From Cladochytrium replicatum (Eukaryota > Chytridiomycota > Chytridiomycetes > Cladochytriales > Cladochytriaceae): a stretch of DNA of 64,000 nt. Shown one piece after another: positions 20,883-31,371 of the stretch (its first letter is position 1; each line of letters begins with the position of its first letter). The notes beneath the pieces were generated by a model. The model saw only the letters and a program-made list of their open reading frames with translations, ran no database searches and was not told where the DNA came from. Where the stretch lies: assembly GCA_025526935.1 (NCBI GenBank), contig JAHLKD010000001.1:186001-250000 (forward strand), in the 5' to 3' direction. The translations under genes were made by a program, and so were the position numbers.

Positions 20883-23800
20883 TCAAAAAAGAATGAAAAC
20901 ACCTGCACGCTCCTTGTACTCTGCAACAGTGTCAGCTGAATGTTCTTCCAGTTCGTCAGCAGGTTCCCAGGAGTCATCAGAGGGCGGATAGCCTAACCAA
21001 CGCACACGAAACTGGAGTTTCCCGCGATGTTTCCGGTGAGCCACTATTCGTTCGACTTCATACCATTCACCATCTTCTTCGAGCTCCGGTTCTGGCCTAT
21101 CTCGACCTTGCTGCCGGGGAGCAGGAGGTTCATGCTTCTTCAACATTGAAACATGAAACCAAGGATTGACACGAGAAAACTTTTTGGGAAGTGCAAGACG
21201 GTAGGTGTCATACTTGCCCACTTCCTCAACGACAAATGGACCAACCCAAGATTCCGATAGTTTCCGTTGATAGAACTTCATATGCTTGGTGGTGAGCATA
21301 ACATCGTCTCCAACTTTGAATATTGGAATTGGCCTCTTAGTGTCCTGAGCTCTTTTATAATACTCCTGATATTCTGAATAAAGTGTAGTGCACTGGATTT
21401 GCAATTCCCTCAATCGATCGACTAGTCTTTCTGCATCAGCTGACCGTAGGGCACGATGTTCTGACGAATCGATAAGGGCTCCTGGACCAGTGGGATTATA
21501 TCCCAAATCCTGTTCAAATCTGGTAACTCCCAAAGGTTCATTACTGGCTCGAACTTGTGAATTGATTGCGAACTCAACCATCGGAAGGTAACGCTCCCAT
21601 GCTAACCCACAGTCATCCCCATCGTACACTGCATCAGCTAATTTGGATAGAACTGCAACTGCCAATTTCACTGTGCTCTCTGCATATGGATTAGCCTGTG
21701 GATGATGAGCTGTACTAGAATGCTGCTCGATTCCCAATCGCTTCAGGACTGTCTGCGTCATCCCACTAACAAAGGCAGATCCTCTATCTGATGTGAATCT
21801 CTCTGGTAAACCATGGAGTGGATAATATCTCTCGTATATCAAATTGCCAACTTCTTCGGATGTTGGGTTGATGTTACACTTGTAGAGATGACATCGTGAA
21901 GAGAAGCAGCAGACTACAACAAGAATGCCAATCAATGGATGACAACCACAGAATGGACCTGCATTGTCTAAAGATGAATGAGCCCAACGACCAGTTATGG
22001 CTGCAATATTCCGGAGGAAAGTTGAATGAGGGGGTGCTCGGGCATGATCTTGACACACCTGGCAACCTTTGACCCATCTCCTGATCTTATGCAGCATCTT
22101 TGGAAACCAGAAGACTGTAGCTAATGCAGCAAACATTTTTTCAGCAGAAAAATGACCACCTCTTTCATGTCTATCCTGGAGGATAGTTGCTTCGGCAACC
22201 TCAGTTGGTACAAATACCTTCCAACCTCCAGCATTATGATACAGAATATTATCTATAAATTCCCAAGAGGTGGCAAAGACTCGCTCTTGCTCACTGCACT
22301 GCTTCAAATCTCCATTATTTTTTTCTATAATTGCTAGATAACGCTGTGCTGGTTCATATTGAGTTTTTTGCAGTTCATTCTGTAACAATTCTATCAGGGT
22401 ATGGGGTCCTACAGTTCCCACACTCGTCTGATAAGTCTCCCGCTTGGAGTTTTGACTGCAATGCAGCATCCAACTAGATACAGCAATGGAACCATCCATT
22501 GCATACAAAGCTGAACGTGTTACTGACCAAGAGTCCTCAGTACGAGGCAACCGTGACAAAGCATCTGGAACAACATGCAGGTAGCCTGGCCTATGCACAA
22601 TTACAGCGCGATCTGCGTATTCCATAAATTTCAAACACATTCGTGCATATTTTCTGTTGGAACCTTGGTAATTCTTCAACCACAGCAAAGCTTCATGATC
22701 TACAACAATTGAGAAAGGGAAATCCCCATACAGGAAGCCGGCTCTTTCAGCACTTTCCAGTCCCGTAATTAATCCCCAAACTTCGAGCTCCGTAGCCCAC
22801 AGCTTCATCTCTGTTGGACCACAGGCCTTGCTGTAAAAAGCAATTGGTTTTGTTGTCATGTCTGGTTGTGTTTGCATGATTGTTAAATTAGTTCCAACAT
22901 AGGAGGTGTCAAAATGCAGTGACATTAGATATTCATATGGAGGTAGCACTACAGCTATGACTCTATCACTGCACAGTTCTTGCTTTAACCTCTCAAAAGC
23001 ACTGAGAAATTCCGCTGAGTGGTGTACTTCACACCTCTCCATGAATTTCTTCATGTTGCGGTCTTTCTCTCTCACCCTCAGGACATCGTTGTGCATCAGA
23101 TCTTCAGGAACATTGACAGGCTGAATCCCCACATCAGCTTGTCTCCTTAGATCCTCTGCGATGCCATCTGAGACCCGGTGAGACACCTTCTTCTTTGGAC
23201 GCTTTGCATGATAACGCTTGACAGCCTCAATGATCATATCAGATAAAATTCGGTAGTCTGTCTGCAGGCCAGGAATTGATTCCCGATAAAAACTGGCTAG
23301 ACCCCAAAACATCCAAAGTTCGGCAACTGTTTGTGGTGGCAATAAATTCTTGACCGATCTTAACTTGGTTGGGTCAGGCCTCCTGCCTTTCTGATCAAAC
23401 ACAAATCCAAGTGCATTGAGCATTACAACCAAAAAGAAAGACTTTGCCATCTTCAAAGTCCATCCAAACTGAACAGTCCGTCGTAACCAATGGATAACTG
23501 CATCAACATGCTCGAATGCAGTTGTTTGTGACAGGTTCTGATCATCAGCATATTTCACCATTATCTTCCATACAAGTCCTTTGTATGAAAAATCTGAGCA
23601 TTTTTCTAAGTGAGCTGGAGCATTCTTTGGACCCTGTGGCATATGTGATGGAGCAAGCACTTGCCCTGATCCAGGCATTCGTATTGCTAATAAACGCTTT
23701 GCTCTTTCTGTGCACACAATTTGATGGAAAGCCTTATTTTGATCACCTCCTGATGCAACAGCAAATGAAGAATTTTGTAACCACCGTAATACCAAGTGCA

Positions 23801-25775
23801 TTGGAGTGAAAGGGTACGGAGTCAACTTTGTGTGAGCATTCAATACTGTATAATCTCCGGTAATACGTGGTGTTCTCCCAGATTCTTCAGGGTAGAATAC
23901 AACAACCACCTCGCTAACATACTCTGCATCAGGTATCGGACCATATCGTTTGAGCCTGGCAAATGTATCAAACTCTTTCCTGGCAGCCTCCACTTGCTTT
24001 GGGCTGAATCTCCTGGGAGGGGGCTCTACTGGTAATTTCCCTATCAATTCCACATCAAAAGGAAATTCCTTGAACTCTCCCAAGTCATTTCCAGGATAAG
24101 AGAAAGCCTTATGAAATTTGCATACAACCATCAAAGTCAATTTGACCAACACTCTTGGCATGTCAAGATTGAATCTTCCATCAGAAAGCAACACTTTCAG
24201 GAATGCATTTGGAACTTCTGGTGGATTAAAAGGATCAATTCCTGCACGATCACAGAGAGTGCTAATCTGCTTCTGTGAGAGTGTTAACTTTGATTCCAAA
24301 TGTGCTTGTCGAATCTCTGATTTTTCAATTTCAGAGATGTTCTCAATGGTGAATATGGCCTGAAAGGATTTCAGTTCTATCGTTGAATACGATGACATTG
24401 AGACTATTAGTGTTTTCTTTGCCCCATTCTTCTCCCTGCCCCCGCGAAGAACCAAGTTCGGGGTCGACGAACATGGTACAATTGTCATAGGATCCCGAGG
24501 TGATTGCATAAATGATGGCTGAGGAAGAGGGCGGATGCAAATGACAAAACACATTGGACGGATTACATCCATACCAAGTAAGAGAAGGGGTCTAGAGTGC
24601 TGCACCATCACAAACCTGACAGCAATCCGCAATTCACGACCACCATACGCATAGAGCACAATATCTGACACTATCTCCTCAGTGGCAGTATTGGCACCTC
24701 CTATGCCCTCTAGTGGCTCGTGACACTCACGTTGTGGAGCAGACAGTCCCAACTCATGATATAAATTGTACGACACAACGGAAATGGATGATCCAGTATC
24801 AACAATAATTGGATGCTCTTTGTGATCAATAGTTCCCATGCACCAAAATGGCACTACTGGCTTAGGAGGTGAGGGGTTGACTGGGTGATCTCTATCTGTT
24901 TCCAACGCAGATGTCACTTCAGTGTTACATTCCCCAACAACCTCATCCATCACATCTTTCCAAGGTGTGGTGATAGCCTCCATAAGCGTAGAAAACTTTT
25001 TGTGCAAACCATTTTGGGGAGTACGATCAACGTTGTAGATTGGTGTTGCTGCCAAAAACTGCTGAATACTTGGGGTGACTAAAAGATTCAGCAGGCGTGA
25101 TTCCAAATTTTCAAATGTAATCACTTGATTTGAGAGATTCTGGAAGGATGTCAATTTCTTAATGTCTCCTGAAATCAAGAAAGCTCCAATCGGCCCCCAA
25201 TTAGGTGGACCCCATTCATCAGGCAATGGCTTGTTCTGCTGATAAAAGTCTTTCCTCCGATTTCTGAATGGTACTTGAGCCGATCTTGGTAAAAATAGGT
25301 CTCGCTCTAAAGGCAATTGAACAGGTTGTGCTTGAAGCAAAGCTTTGATGATAGCAAATGATCGATCCCTTGTCCGATAAGGGCATACTAATAAAGCAGA
25401 GCTTAAGCGCTGATTTCTGACCTTTTTCAAGAAGCTCTCAAGCAGATGTGGAGGTGGGTTTGCGTAAAAAATCTCTTCAGTTGGCCAGGGAACACCCAAA
25501 CTGGTAGGATCCGGCCCTAAACAACCTTCAACTGATAGATCTATTGGATCTTTGCTCCAAAACTGCTTTGCCAATCTTGAAGCTCCATCCCCAAAAACAT
25601 CTACTGTTGGGGAGACGTTGAAATGTGTACATAATGCTCGGTAATACCGTGGATTTAACTGAGCGCTCGGATGCTGATTCTTTCTAGCAGGGGGAGGGGC
25701 GTCCGCCAACGGCCTGCTGTGTGTTGTAGTGAATATGGGCTTTGAAAGAGAATCTTCTAAGTCGACTAAGGCCAC
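20883..25775 (-). CDS. Ty3/gypsy pol polyprotein
   Basis: Long frame of about 1630 codons belonging to the nested retroelement. In order it shows an aspartyl protease (IIVDTGSSISVVS), reverse transcriptase (with YADD), RNase H, the integrase HHCC zinc finger and DDE core, and at the C-terminus a chromodomain (YEVERIVAHRKHRGKLQFRV followed by RWLGYPPSDDSWEP). Chromodomains of this type guide integration to marked chromatin. The frame lies directly downstream of gag in a different frame, a usual arrangement in the family. Confidence 0.9.
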   Translation of the reverse strand: MALVDLEDSLSKPIFTTTHSRPLADAPPPARKNQHPSAQLNPRYYRALCTHFNVSPTVDVFGDGASRLAKQFWSKDPIDLSVEGCLGPDPTSLGVPWPTEEIFYANPPPHLLESFLKKVRNQRLSSALLVCPYRTRDRSFAIIKALLQAQPVQLPLERDLFLPRSAQVPFRNRRKDFYQQNKPLPDEWGPPNWGPIGAFLISGDIKKLTSFQNLSNQVITFENLESRLLNLLVTPSIQQFLAATPIYNVDRTPQNGLHKKFSTLMEAITTPWKDVMDEVVGECNTEVTSALETDRDHPVNPSPPKPVVPFWCMGTIDHKEHPIIVDTGSSISVVSYNLYHELGLSAPQRECHEPLEGIGGANTATEEIVSDIVLYAYGGRELRIAVRFVMVQHSRPLLLLGMDVIRPMCFVICIRPLPQPSFMQSPRDPMTIVPCSSTPNLVLRGGREKNGAKKTLIVSMSSYSTIELKSFQAIFTIENISEIEKSEIRQAHLESKLTLSQKQISTLCDRAGIDPFNPPEVPNAFLKVLLSDGRFNLDMPRVLVKLTLMVVCKFHKAFSYPGNDLGEFKEFPFDVELIGKLPVEPPPRRFSPKQVEAARKEFDTFARLKRYGPIPDAEYVSEVVVVFYPEESGRTPRITGDYTVLNAHTKLTPYPFTPMHLVLRWLQNSSFAVASGGDQNKAFHQIVCTERAKRLLAIRMPGSGQVLAPSHMPQGPKNAPAHLEKCSDFSYKGLVWKIMVKYADDQNLSQTTAFEHVDAVIHWLRRTVQFGWTLKMAKSFFLVVMLNALGFVFDQKGRRPDPTKLRSVKNLLPPQTVAELWMFWGLASFYRESIPGLQTDYRILSDMIIEAVKRYHAKRPKKKVSHRVSDGIAEDLRRQADVGIQPVNVPEDLMHNDVLRVREKDRNMKKFMERCEVHHSAEFLSAFERLKQELCSDRVIAVVLPPYEYLMSLHFDTSYVGTNLTIMQTQPDMTTKPIAFYSKACGPTEMKLWATELEVWGLITGLESAERAGFLYGDFPFSIVVDHEALLWLKNYQGSNRKYARMCLKFMEYADRAVIVHRPGYLHVVPDALSRLPRTEDSWSVTRSALYAMDGSIAVSSWMLHCSQNSKRETYQTSVGTVGPHTLIELLQNELQKTQYEPAQRYLAIIEKNNGDLKQCSEQERVFATSWEFIDNILYHNAGGWKVFVPTEVAEATILQDRHERGGHFSAEKMFAALATVFWFPKMLHKIRRWVKGCQVCQDHARAPPHSTFLRNIAAITGRWAHSSLDNAGPFCGCHPLIGILVVVCCFSSRCHLYKCNINPTSEEVGNLIYERYYPLHGLPERFTSDRGSAFVSGMTQTVLKRLGIEQHSSTAHHPQANPYAESTVKLAVAVLSKLADAVYDGDDCGLAWERYLPMVEFAINSQVRASNEPLGVTRFEQDLGYNPTGPGALIDSSEHRALRSADAERLVDRLRELQIQCTTLYSEYQEYYKRAQDTKRPIPIFKVGDDVMLTTKHMKFYQRKLSESWVGPFVVEEVGKYDTYRLALPKKFSRVNPWFHVSMLKKHEPPAPRQQGRDRPEPELEEDGEWYEVERIVAHRKHRGKLQFRVRWLGYPPSDDSWEPADELEEHSADTVAEYKERAGVFILF

Positions 25776-25798
25776 CCTATTGCCCTCAAGGGAGGCCC

Positions 25799-28039
25799 TC
25801 AGTAAAAATCCTCCTCAGTCAAAGAATCTCCGCTCGCTACACTACTGCTGAAAATCGTGTAAGATGAGGAAGTGGTAGCTGGAGCACCACTACTATTGTC
25901 TCTCCGATTCCGATAATTGGGGCAGTCCAGTCTATAATGCTTAGCTCCTTTGCAAGCAGCGTTTCGACATGGGAAAGGACTGGGATTTGCTTTTCGCCAC
26001 GCAGGATCTTCAACCTTCACTTTGAACTCTTCTGCTGGCAGAAAGGGGCGTTTTGACTTTTCGGACGGTTCTTTTTTAGGCTTTTGTTGAGATGATGATG
26101 GTCGCTGATTCTCAACTGAGTCATTTTTGACATTGGGATCCTTTGCTGTTTTTATCCACTTAGCATGTGCATCAGCGAAAGGGTTTGACTTCAGGTAAGA
26201 AAACTTCTTAGCACACCAAACTCCAAATATATCCAAGTTTGTTACAACAGTGCGACTTGGATATGGTGTAGCCAATTTGGACCTTTCTTGGTCCCATGAT
26301 TCCCGAACTGTTGATGGAAAAGCTGAATGGTCCACAATACGTTGAATCAAGGTGTTCTCTGAGATGCTTCCTGTTGGCGAACTTTTGGCAAGTTGGTTAA
26401 GACGTGACATTTCATTTAACAGCTGATCCAATGATGGGAATGATTCAATAGGCAAAAATTCCAAAGTTTGCCTGGCGTGGATCAAGAAATCTGGGGAGCG
26501 GAAGCGACCAATCAAAGCTTCCTTCAACTTTTCCAAATCCTGAACACGCTCACGCCTCCACTGTTCATCACGATCGTCCCACCAGCGTGACACTGCAGAA
26601 TTATCTTTGAACCGTAGCACCATAGCTTGAGCTTGCATTGGTTCTGTCCAAGCTTGACTAATTGCAACTTTTGTCACTGCTTTGAAAAACTTCCCTAACT
26701 CATTTGAGCTGGCATCATCAGCCTGGCCTGAAGAAGAAGTCCCAGCAAAAAGAGGTATGCTGTTTAGAGCATTCTGGTCTAACTTCTCTGATCGTTTGGT
26801 GAGAAGCCCAGTTTGTTGGAGTGCTGAAACAATTTCCAGTCCAATGTTTCCCTGTGGAGGGGAAGATTGGCCAACTGGAAAGCTCTGGAAAACATCCGCT
26901 GTAGGTCCATGATAATCACTAGTTCCAAGTGTTTTCACTGTTGGTACAGCTGCATCTTTCAAAACAAATTGGGCAGATGGTAAAACTGGGGAAGCTTGTT
27001 GTGATGCCGAGTCCTTTGGTCCAAGCTCTTGCATATCAGAGTGCTGATCGTCAGATGATGATGACACTGCAAGTAATGCTCGAATCTGATCACGATCCCT
27101 CTTCAATCTGTCACATTCAGCAATTGATAAATCCAAAGCTTCACGCAATTTGTGGTTGGCCCTGCATTCTGCTCGCCACAGACCACAAAATCGATCTGCC
27201 AACGTTGGAGGTCCATTTTCGTTTTGTGAAGAGACCTCGCTCCCACGCCCGCTCTGCTGCGCCATTTCGCCGTCGGGTATGTTGGCGCGATCCAAACGAG
27301 TGCGAAGACTGGCTCCGGCAGCCTTCACTGAGGCCAATTCCGCCTCTACCAGTTCGGCCTCGATGCGGAGTTGGCTGGCAAGCTCTTGGGACACCTTCAA
27401 CTGCTTCTCCAAGTCATCCAGAGCTGAAACTCGCTTTGCCTCCACCGATCGAGCCGTCTCTAGCTCCGCTGCAGCACTGGCTGCCTTGCGCCGTGCTTCC
27501 GCTGCATTCTCCTGTGCAACGCGAAGCTCTCGACAAGCACTAGCCAGTTCCTGCTGCAGGTCTGCCAAGTTTTGGCCAATTCCATCATGGTTCGATAAAT
27601 CGGCATCCCAAAAATCGGTCTGGGTCTGGGAATCAGTCCAACGCTTCTCTCCATCGTCCTCGACATCAGGAACATCAATGGGATCAAGCTGATCCGTCGC
27701 CAGAACCAAGTTATCCGCAAGCGCCGAGCACTGCATCACAAGTGCATCGTTCTCGATTTCAAGCTGCTCGAGCGATACGGCCGATTCAGCGCGTCCCTCT
27801 TCACGCGCACGGTTTAGCAATTCCACAAGTGCATTCGGGACAGCGATCTGGCCAGATCCAATACTGGCCAAAAATCCAGCAACGTCCTCCAATGAATACA
27901 TCAACAAAAACGCATTCCTCCACGCATTGCGAGGTTCCCCCAAGCGCTCCGCAAGATGCCGCAATCGTTCCCGAGGTTCCAAAGGCTGTCCAACATGAGC
28001 CCTCGCCAAGCGATCCTGAACCCTCGAAGTTGTCGACAT
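25799..28039 (-). CDS. Ty3/gypsy gag protein
   Basis: Gag of the nested element, begun here at MSTTSRVQDRLARAHVG; the frame is open further upstream. A long heptad-rich coiled coil (about residues 85-245) precedes the capsid-like region, and a Cys/His knuckle (CRNAACKGAKHYRLDC) stands near the end. Confidence 0.8.
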   Translation of the reverse strand: MSTTSRVQDRLARAHVGQPLEPRERLRHLAERLGEPRNAWRNAFLLMYSLEDVAGFLASIGSGQIAVPNALVELLNRAREEGRAESAVSLEQLEIENDALVMQCSALADNLVLATDQLDPIDVPDVEDDGEKRWTDSQTQTDFWDADLSNHDGIGQNLADLQQELASACRELRVAQENAAEARRKAASAAAELETARSVEAKRVSALDDLEKQLKVSQELASQLRIEAELVEAELASVKAAGASLRTRLDRANIPDGEMAQQSGRGSEVSSQNENGPPTLADRFCGLWRAECRANHKLREALDLSIAECDRLKRDRDQIRALLAVSSSSDDQHSDMQELGPKDSASQQASPVLPSAQFVLKDAAVPTVKTLGTSDYHGPTADVFQSFPVGQSSPPQGNIGLEIVSALQQTGLLTKRSEKLDQNALNSIPLFAGTSSSGQADDASSNELGKFFKAVTKVAISQAWTEPMQAQAMVLRFKDNSAVSRWWDDRDEQWRRERVQDLEKLKEALIGRFRSPDFLIHARQTLEFLPIESFPSLDQLLNEMSRLNQLAKSSPTGSISENTLIQRIVDHSAFPSTVRESWDQERSKLATPYPSRTVVTNLDIFGVWCAKKFSYLKSNPFADAHAKWIKTAKDPNVKNDSVENQRPSSSQQKPKKEPSEKSKRPFLPAEEFKVKVEDPAWRKANPSPFPCRNAACKGAKHYRLDCPNYRNRRDNSSGAPATTSSSYTIFSSSVASGDSLTEEDFY

Positions 28040-28187
28040 ATTGTGCTCAGAAAAATGCGTAAAATAATCGAAACTGATCGCCCGTAATTCTGAGTAATCA
28101 GGGAAGTGTTTGTGTAGCCGGTAATACGTTCCTGAGTAAACGCACAAAAAGGTCCAAAAATGGTGGGTCCTGGATGAAACCACCACC

Positions 28188-28657
28188 TGTTAAAAACCAA
28201 GGGCTTCTCCTGGCAGCGGTAGGGCGTGTTTAGCTGTACTTTAGCTAGCACAACAGCTCCAGGTTCCGTCTCTTGGCCCAGTTGAATATGGGGTAAATGA
28301 TAAAGCAAATTCCCTTGTTGCACACAAGCACTCTGTGGCTAATACAAATCAAGGCTGGGATTGCTAACCAGGAAGACTGTGGTGTGTGAGTGTTTGGTTT
28401 GTTCCACTGTGTCCTTTATTTATACCTGTGGTGTGTGAGTGTTTGGTTTGTTCCACTGTCTCAAGGAACCAGCCACCCTCACACCGCAATAAATATTCCC
28501 ACACAGAAGAATATTCAACAATTACAATAAAGAAAATAAACAGCATGACTGCCCAAAACATAAATCGAGCAATAGCATAAAAACTTCTCAAGCCCAAGAG
28601 AAAAGCCTATTGCACAAAACAATGGGTAAGCCCTCCAAGGGTACACAGAATTTAACA
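28188..28657 (-). repeat. 5' LTR of nested Ty3/gypsy element
   Basis: 470 bp, matching 20357-20826 with about two differences by eye. The internal sequence begins GGTGGTGGTTTCATCC on the minus strand, where a primer-binding site is expected. Confidence 0.92.
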
Positions 28658-28662
28658 AATTG
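28658..28662. repeat. Ty3/gypsy target duplication, right
   Basis: AATTG, partner of 20352-20356. Confidence 0.85.
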
Positions 28663-28689
28663 TTTGTTACAGAACTTCTGTTGTGACTT

Positions 28690-28995
28690 CTTGGAAAGTG
28701 TCCTGGTGGACAGAATCGTATTGCTAGTAACATTGATAGAGGTTAGTTGTACTGGGTAGAGATAACTGAAGTACGTCAATGAGTTGAGAAAGTGTCCGGG
28801 TGGACAGAATCCTATTGCTAGTAACATTGATAGAGAGGTTAGTTGTATTGGGTAGAGATAACTGAAGTACGTCAATGAGTTGAAAAAGTGTCCGGGGGGA
28901 CAGAAAATACATGCCTCGATGTCTGTTGTGATGCAAATTGTTTGATACATACAAAACTTATATTGCGTCTTCTTGGAAAGTGTCCGCGTGGACAG
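28690..28995 (-). repeat. ~100-bp repeats, right array of hAT
   Basis: Three to four units with the same core as the array at 17325-17800 but on the opposite strand. The palindromic core AAGTGTCC-N4-GGACAGAA recurs at about 28687, 28793, 28889 and 28978, roughly 95-105 bases apart. A further single core lies at about 20316, upstream of the transposase. Confidence 0.85.
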
Positions 28996-29188
28996 AAAGA
29001 ACAATAGCTTCGTTTTAGCTTCTCTATCACATCGGGTTTTACTCGGGTCTGACTTTTGACCCGAGAAGGGTTTCCTACTGGACCCGATACCCGACCCGGA
29101 CCCGACCCGAAAATTTTCCATGAAAACCCGGCACTCAGGTCGGGTACATTTGGTCAATGGACCCGGACCCGACCCGAAAGACCCTAAA

Positions 29189-29203
29189 ACCCGCCGATCC
29201 TTA
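29189..29203 (-). repeat. hAT terminal inverted repeat, right
   Basis: ACCCGCCGATCCTTA on the plus strand, the reverse of the left repeat with two mismatches. Preceded by ACCCG clusters from about 29035. Confidence 0.9.
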
Positions 29204-29211
29204 CCAATTAA
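29204..29211. repeat. hAT target-site duplication, right
   Basis: CCAATTAA, partner of 15186-15193. The homologous unoccupied site is at 41057-41064 (TTAATTGG). Confidence 0.9.
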
Positions 29212-29615
29212 TTGATTCGCAAGCTGGGAAACCCTGTCAAGATATTCAACCCAATGGATGGGTCATTTCGCACGGTGGACAGTTGTATTGCACGTTCTGG
29301 CAACGTAGTCAGCCTCAGCGATTCCTGAAGCAGGTATATTTGAGGAGCAGAAAGAATTATTCTTGGATTGATAACTTCCAAGCAACTTATCATGATCATA
29401 TAGAGCCAGCACAGCATCCACATCCCTCACAACGTATTTCAAAATCACTCTCAAGCCAGGGAATGTAGGCAGTCTCCGCGTATTCTTCCCACCACTGGGC
29501 TGCTGCTCCATGATCAGCAGGTACTTTTCCAGCACCAGCAGAGAGACGATGCCATAGTCGTTGGCGTACAAGTGGGAATCAAGCTTTCCTGTTTTGGGAA
29601 TAATTGATTAAATAA
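29204..29615 (-). repeat. Repeat family R1, copy A (proximal half)
   Basis: On the minus strand this aligns with 40710-41064. Coding-like stretch LYANDYGIVSLLVLEKYLL, then VVRDVDAVLALYDHDKLL and SGIAEADYVA. Part of the same unit as 14396-15193, split by the hAT. Confidence 0.65.
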
Positions 29616-30092
29616 CGAAATTTAGTTTTATTCTCCGCGATAAAATGTCTAGCAAATCTCAACCACCTCCGATAGTCAGGGGCAACTATAGTAACACTCT
29701 GGAAGTTAATCATCTATATCTAGTTATGTTTCAACTTGACAATTAGCATTTCTCTAAGCACATCGCCTTCAAACTATCATCGACTATGACGTCTTCTGGT
29801 TCTCGGTCAAGGAGAAATCTGTTGGGTTTGATATGGTAATCTATCAGGAGGGCACTTTCATAATATGTGTTAGGGAGACTGGGAGTTCAATGAGTAATAT
29901 GAAATGGATAGCGGGAAAAGGAAAGAGAGTATTGATAGATGAAGTATTCTTAAATGCTGTTTCTTAAGTGTTGTCTTTGGACATTGTTGCTTTGGATCAG
30001 AGACTTTTTTCCAAAAAATTTAGGTTCGCTGCGCTCTTGCACAGCTGATTGAAATTTTGTGTTGTCTCTTATTGTCTAATTGAACTCTGACA
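29616..30092. other. AT-rich intergenic region
   Basis: No coding signal. Serves as the 5' region of the gene at 30093. Confidence 0.4.
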
Positions 30093-30787
30093 ATGGGTGC
30101 AGCTCCCAACGACTACCCGGCTTGGCGTAGCGCATTTGCCAAAGACAAGCATGACGGATCTCTCGAAAAGCTTCCCGTGCTCATCTGGGGGTACAGGATC
30201 GGTGCCGCTGGCCTTGTCATCTACTCGGCGTTTGAGTATGTGGAACCCACACTTGGTGGATAACCGCTGACCGCATTTTGAACTATCAGCTTCGTTATCT
30301 TAATGCTTGCCTGTACTCAGCCCATATACACCAGTTCGAATCTTACCGGGTCCACTACTCTGTGCGACCTGGCATCACAGGCCGGCATTCTTTATCTCGT
30401 TATCCTGGAACTCATTTTCGTAAGCCTGTTCTTCATTGGTCATCTGACCAGCATTATTCTATCGGTGTTCGTACTTCGCTGGAGGTTAGACTCACCAAAT
30501 CCTCATCACTGTACGTGGAAAATCTCACAAATGTTCTCATTTACAGGATGCAATGGTTGGATTATTACGCGTACAAGACCCCAAACACGCCCGTCCATCC
30601 CGGCCGGGGTTTTATGCTCTTCTCGCTCTCTGCGGTTGTGAATGTTATGTTGCTTATGGTGTTCGCCGTGTATTTGTTGGCTATGCGCTCATTCAGAGTC
30701 GGTGGAGCGTTTGCGGCTGTGGCGATCTTCGGAGGACTCTACATAATCCATCTCGGCCGCCAGATTTGGTCTTTGGTGAGTAGTTGA
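30093..30787 (+). CDS. Four-helix membrane protein, unknown
   Basis: Three exons (30093-30235, 30290-30484, 30547-30787) encode 192 residues starting MGAAPNDYPAWRSAF. Four hydrophobic segments are clear: about residues 29-57, 74-110, 128-152 and 158-180, with short loops and both ends likely cytosolic. No signal peptide, no conserved tetraspanin CCG and no MARVEL signature are obvious, though the overall plan of small, Cys-poor, four-helix chains recalls MARVEL-like vesicle proteins. I do not recognise the family. Donor and acceptor sites (GTATGT...CAG, GTTAGA...CAG) are canonical. Confidence 0.65.
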
Positions 30788-31371
30788 CGAACCTCCAGTG
30801 AGGGAAGCTTACGGGGTTTTGTGACAGAATTTTAGCCAGCCCTTGATGGATAAGAAATCGGCCGCAAACCCTCCAGGTTATAATACCCCAATTATGCAGA
30901 ACGTTGCATAGTATTGCGACAAAAATCTAACCTATTCGACACGACACCCAATGTTTGATGGCAAAGCGGTATGAGCTGTCGACAGATCGAAGATTCTTTT
31001 CTCTTGTGGTTTATTTACTTTTTTGAGATTCTGTATTTTTGTGTCAGAGATATTGCAAACTTTTTTGATACCAGTATATTGCCGTTCAAAAGTCCATGCT
31101 GACACAGCAGTTACAGTGCTGCAGACCACGTTCGCATCCCATCCCCTCGCCCTCTCTCTGTCGTCAAGTGTGTTTCAACAACATTTTCATCAATTTATCA
31201 CATCATCATCAGGTCCTCGAAAAAACTTAAAGCGCCACTCCCGCCTTTCCCCTCATTTTGTTGTTGCAGCGCTGAACGGCAGGGGTCTTGCGTTCTTGTC
31301 ACACCTGCTACCCGCAGCGACAAGTCTACTCGTAATCGTATTCGTCGCTGCTTCTGGGCTGCTGCTGAACA
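30788..31371. other. Intergenic / promoter of the phosphatase gene
   Basis: No gene seen. The last ~150 bases are C/T-rich and likely 5' UTR. Confidence 0.4.

Larger units (their letters stand above)
20357..28657 (-). mobile_element. Ty3/gypsy LTR retrotransposon, chromodomain type, looks whole
   Basis: 8,301 bp with 470-bp LTRs at both ends, 5-bp target duplication AATTG, and gag and pol on the minus strand. It lies within the hAT element at 15194-29203, upstream of its transposase. The LTRs differ at only about two positions, so insertion was very recent, after the hAT arrived. Domain order (gag with zinc knuckle; protease, reverse transcriptase, RNase H, integrase with C-terminal chromodomain) is that of the chromovirus-like Ty3/gypsy branch. 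Confidence 0.92.
15194..29203 (-). mobile_element. hAT DNA transposon with nested retroelement
   Basis: A 14,010-bp unit bounded by 15-bp inverted repeats (13 of 15 matching) and a perfect 8-bp target duplication. Both ends carry clusters of CGGGT/ACCCG within about 200 bases of the tips, as expected of hAT subterminal binding sites. It holds two same-strand ORFs: a coiled-coil protein (15497-17179) and a BED-finger hAT transposase (17832-20266). The transposase promoter side is interrupted by an 8.3-kb Ty3/gypsy element; without that and its 5-bp duplication the hAT is about 5.7 kb. The transposase has one frameshift, so the copy is probably no longer autonomous. Confidence 0.92.
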
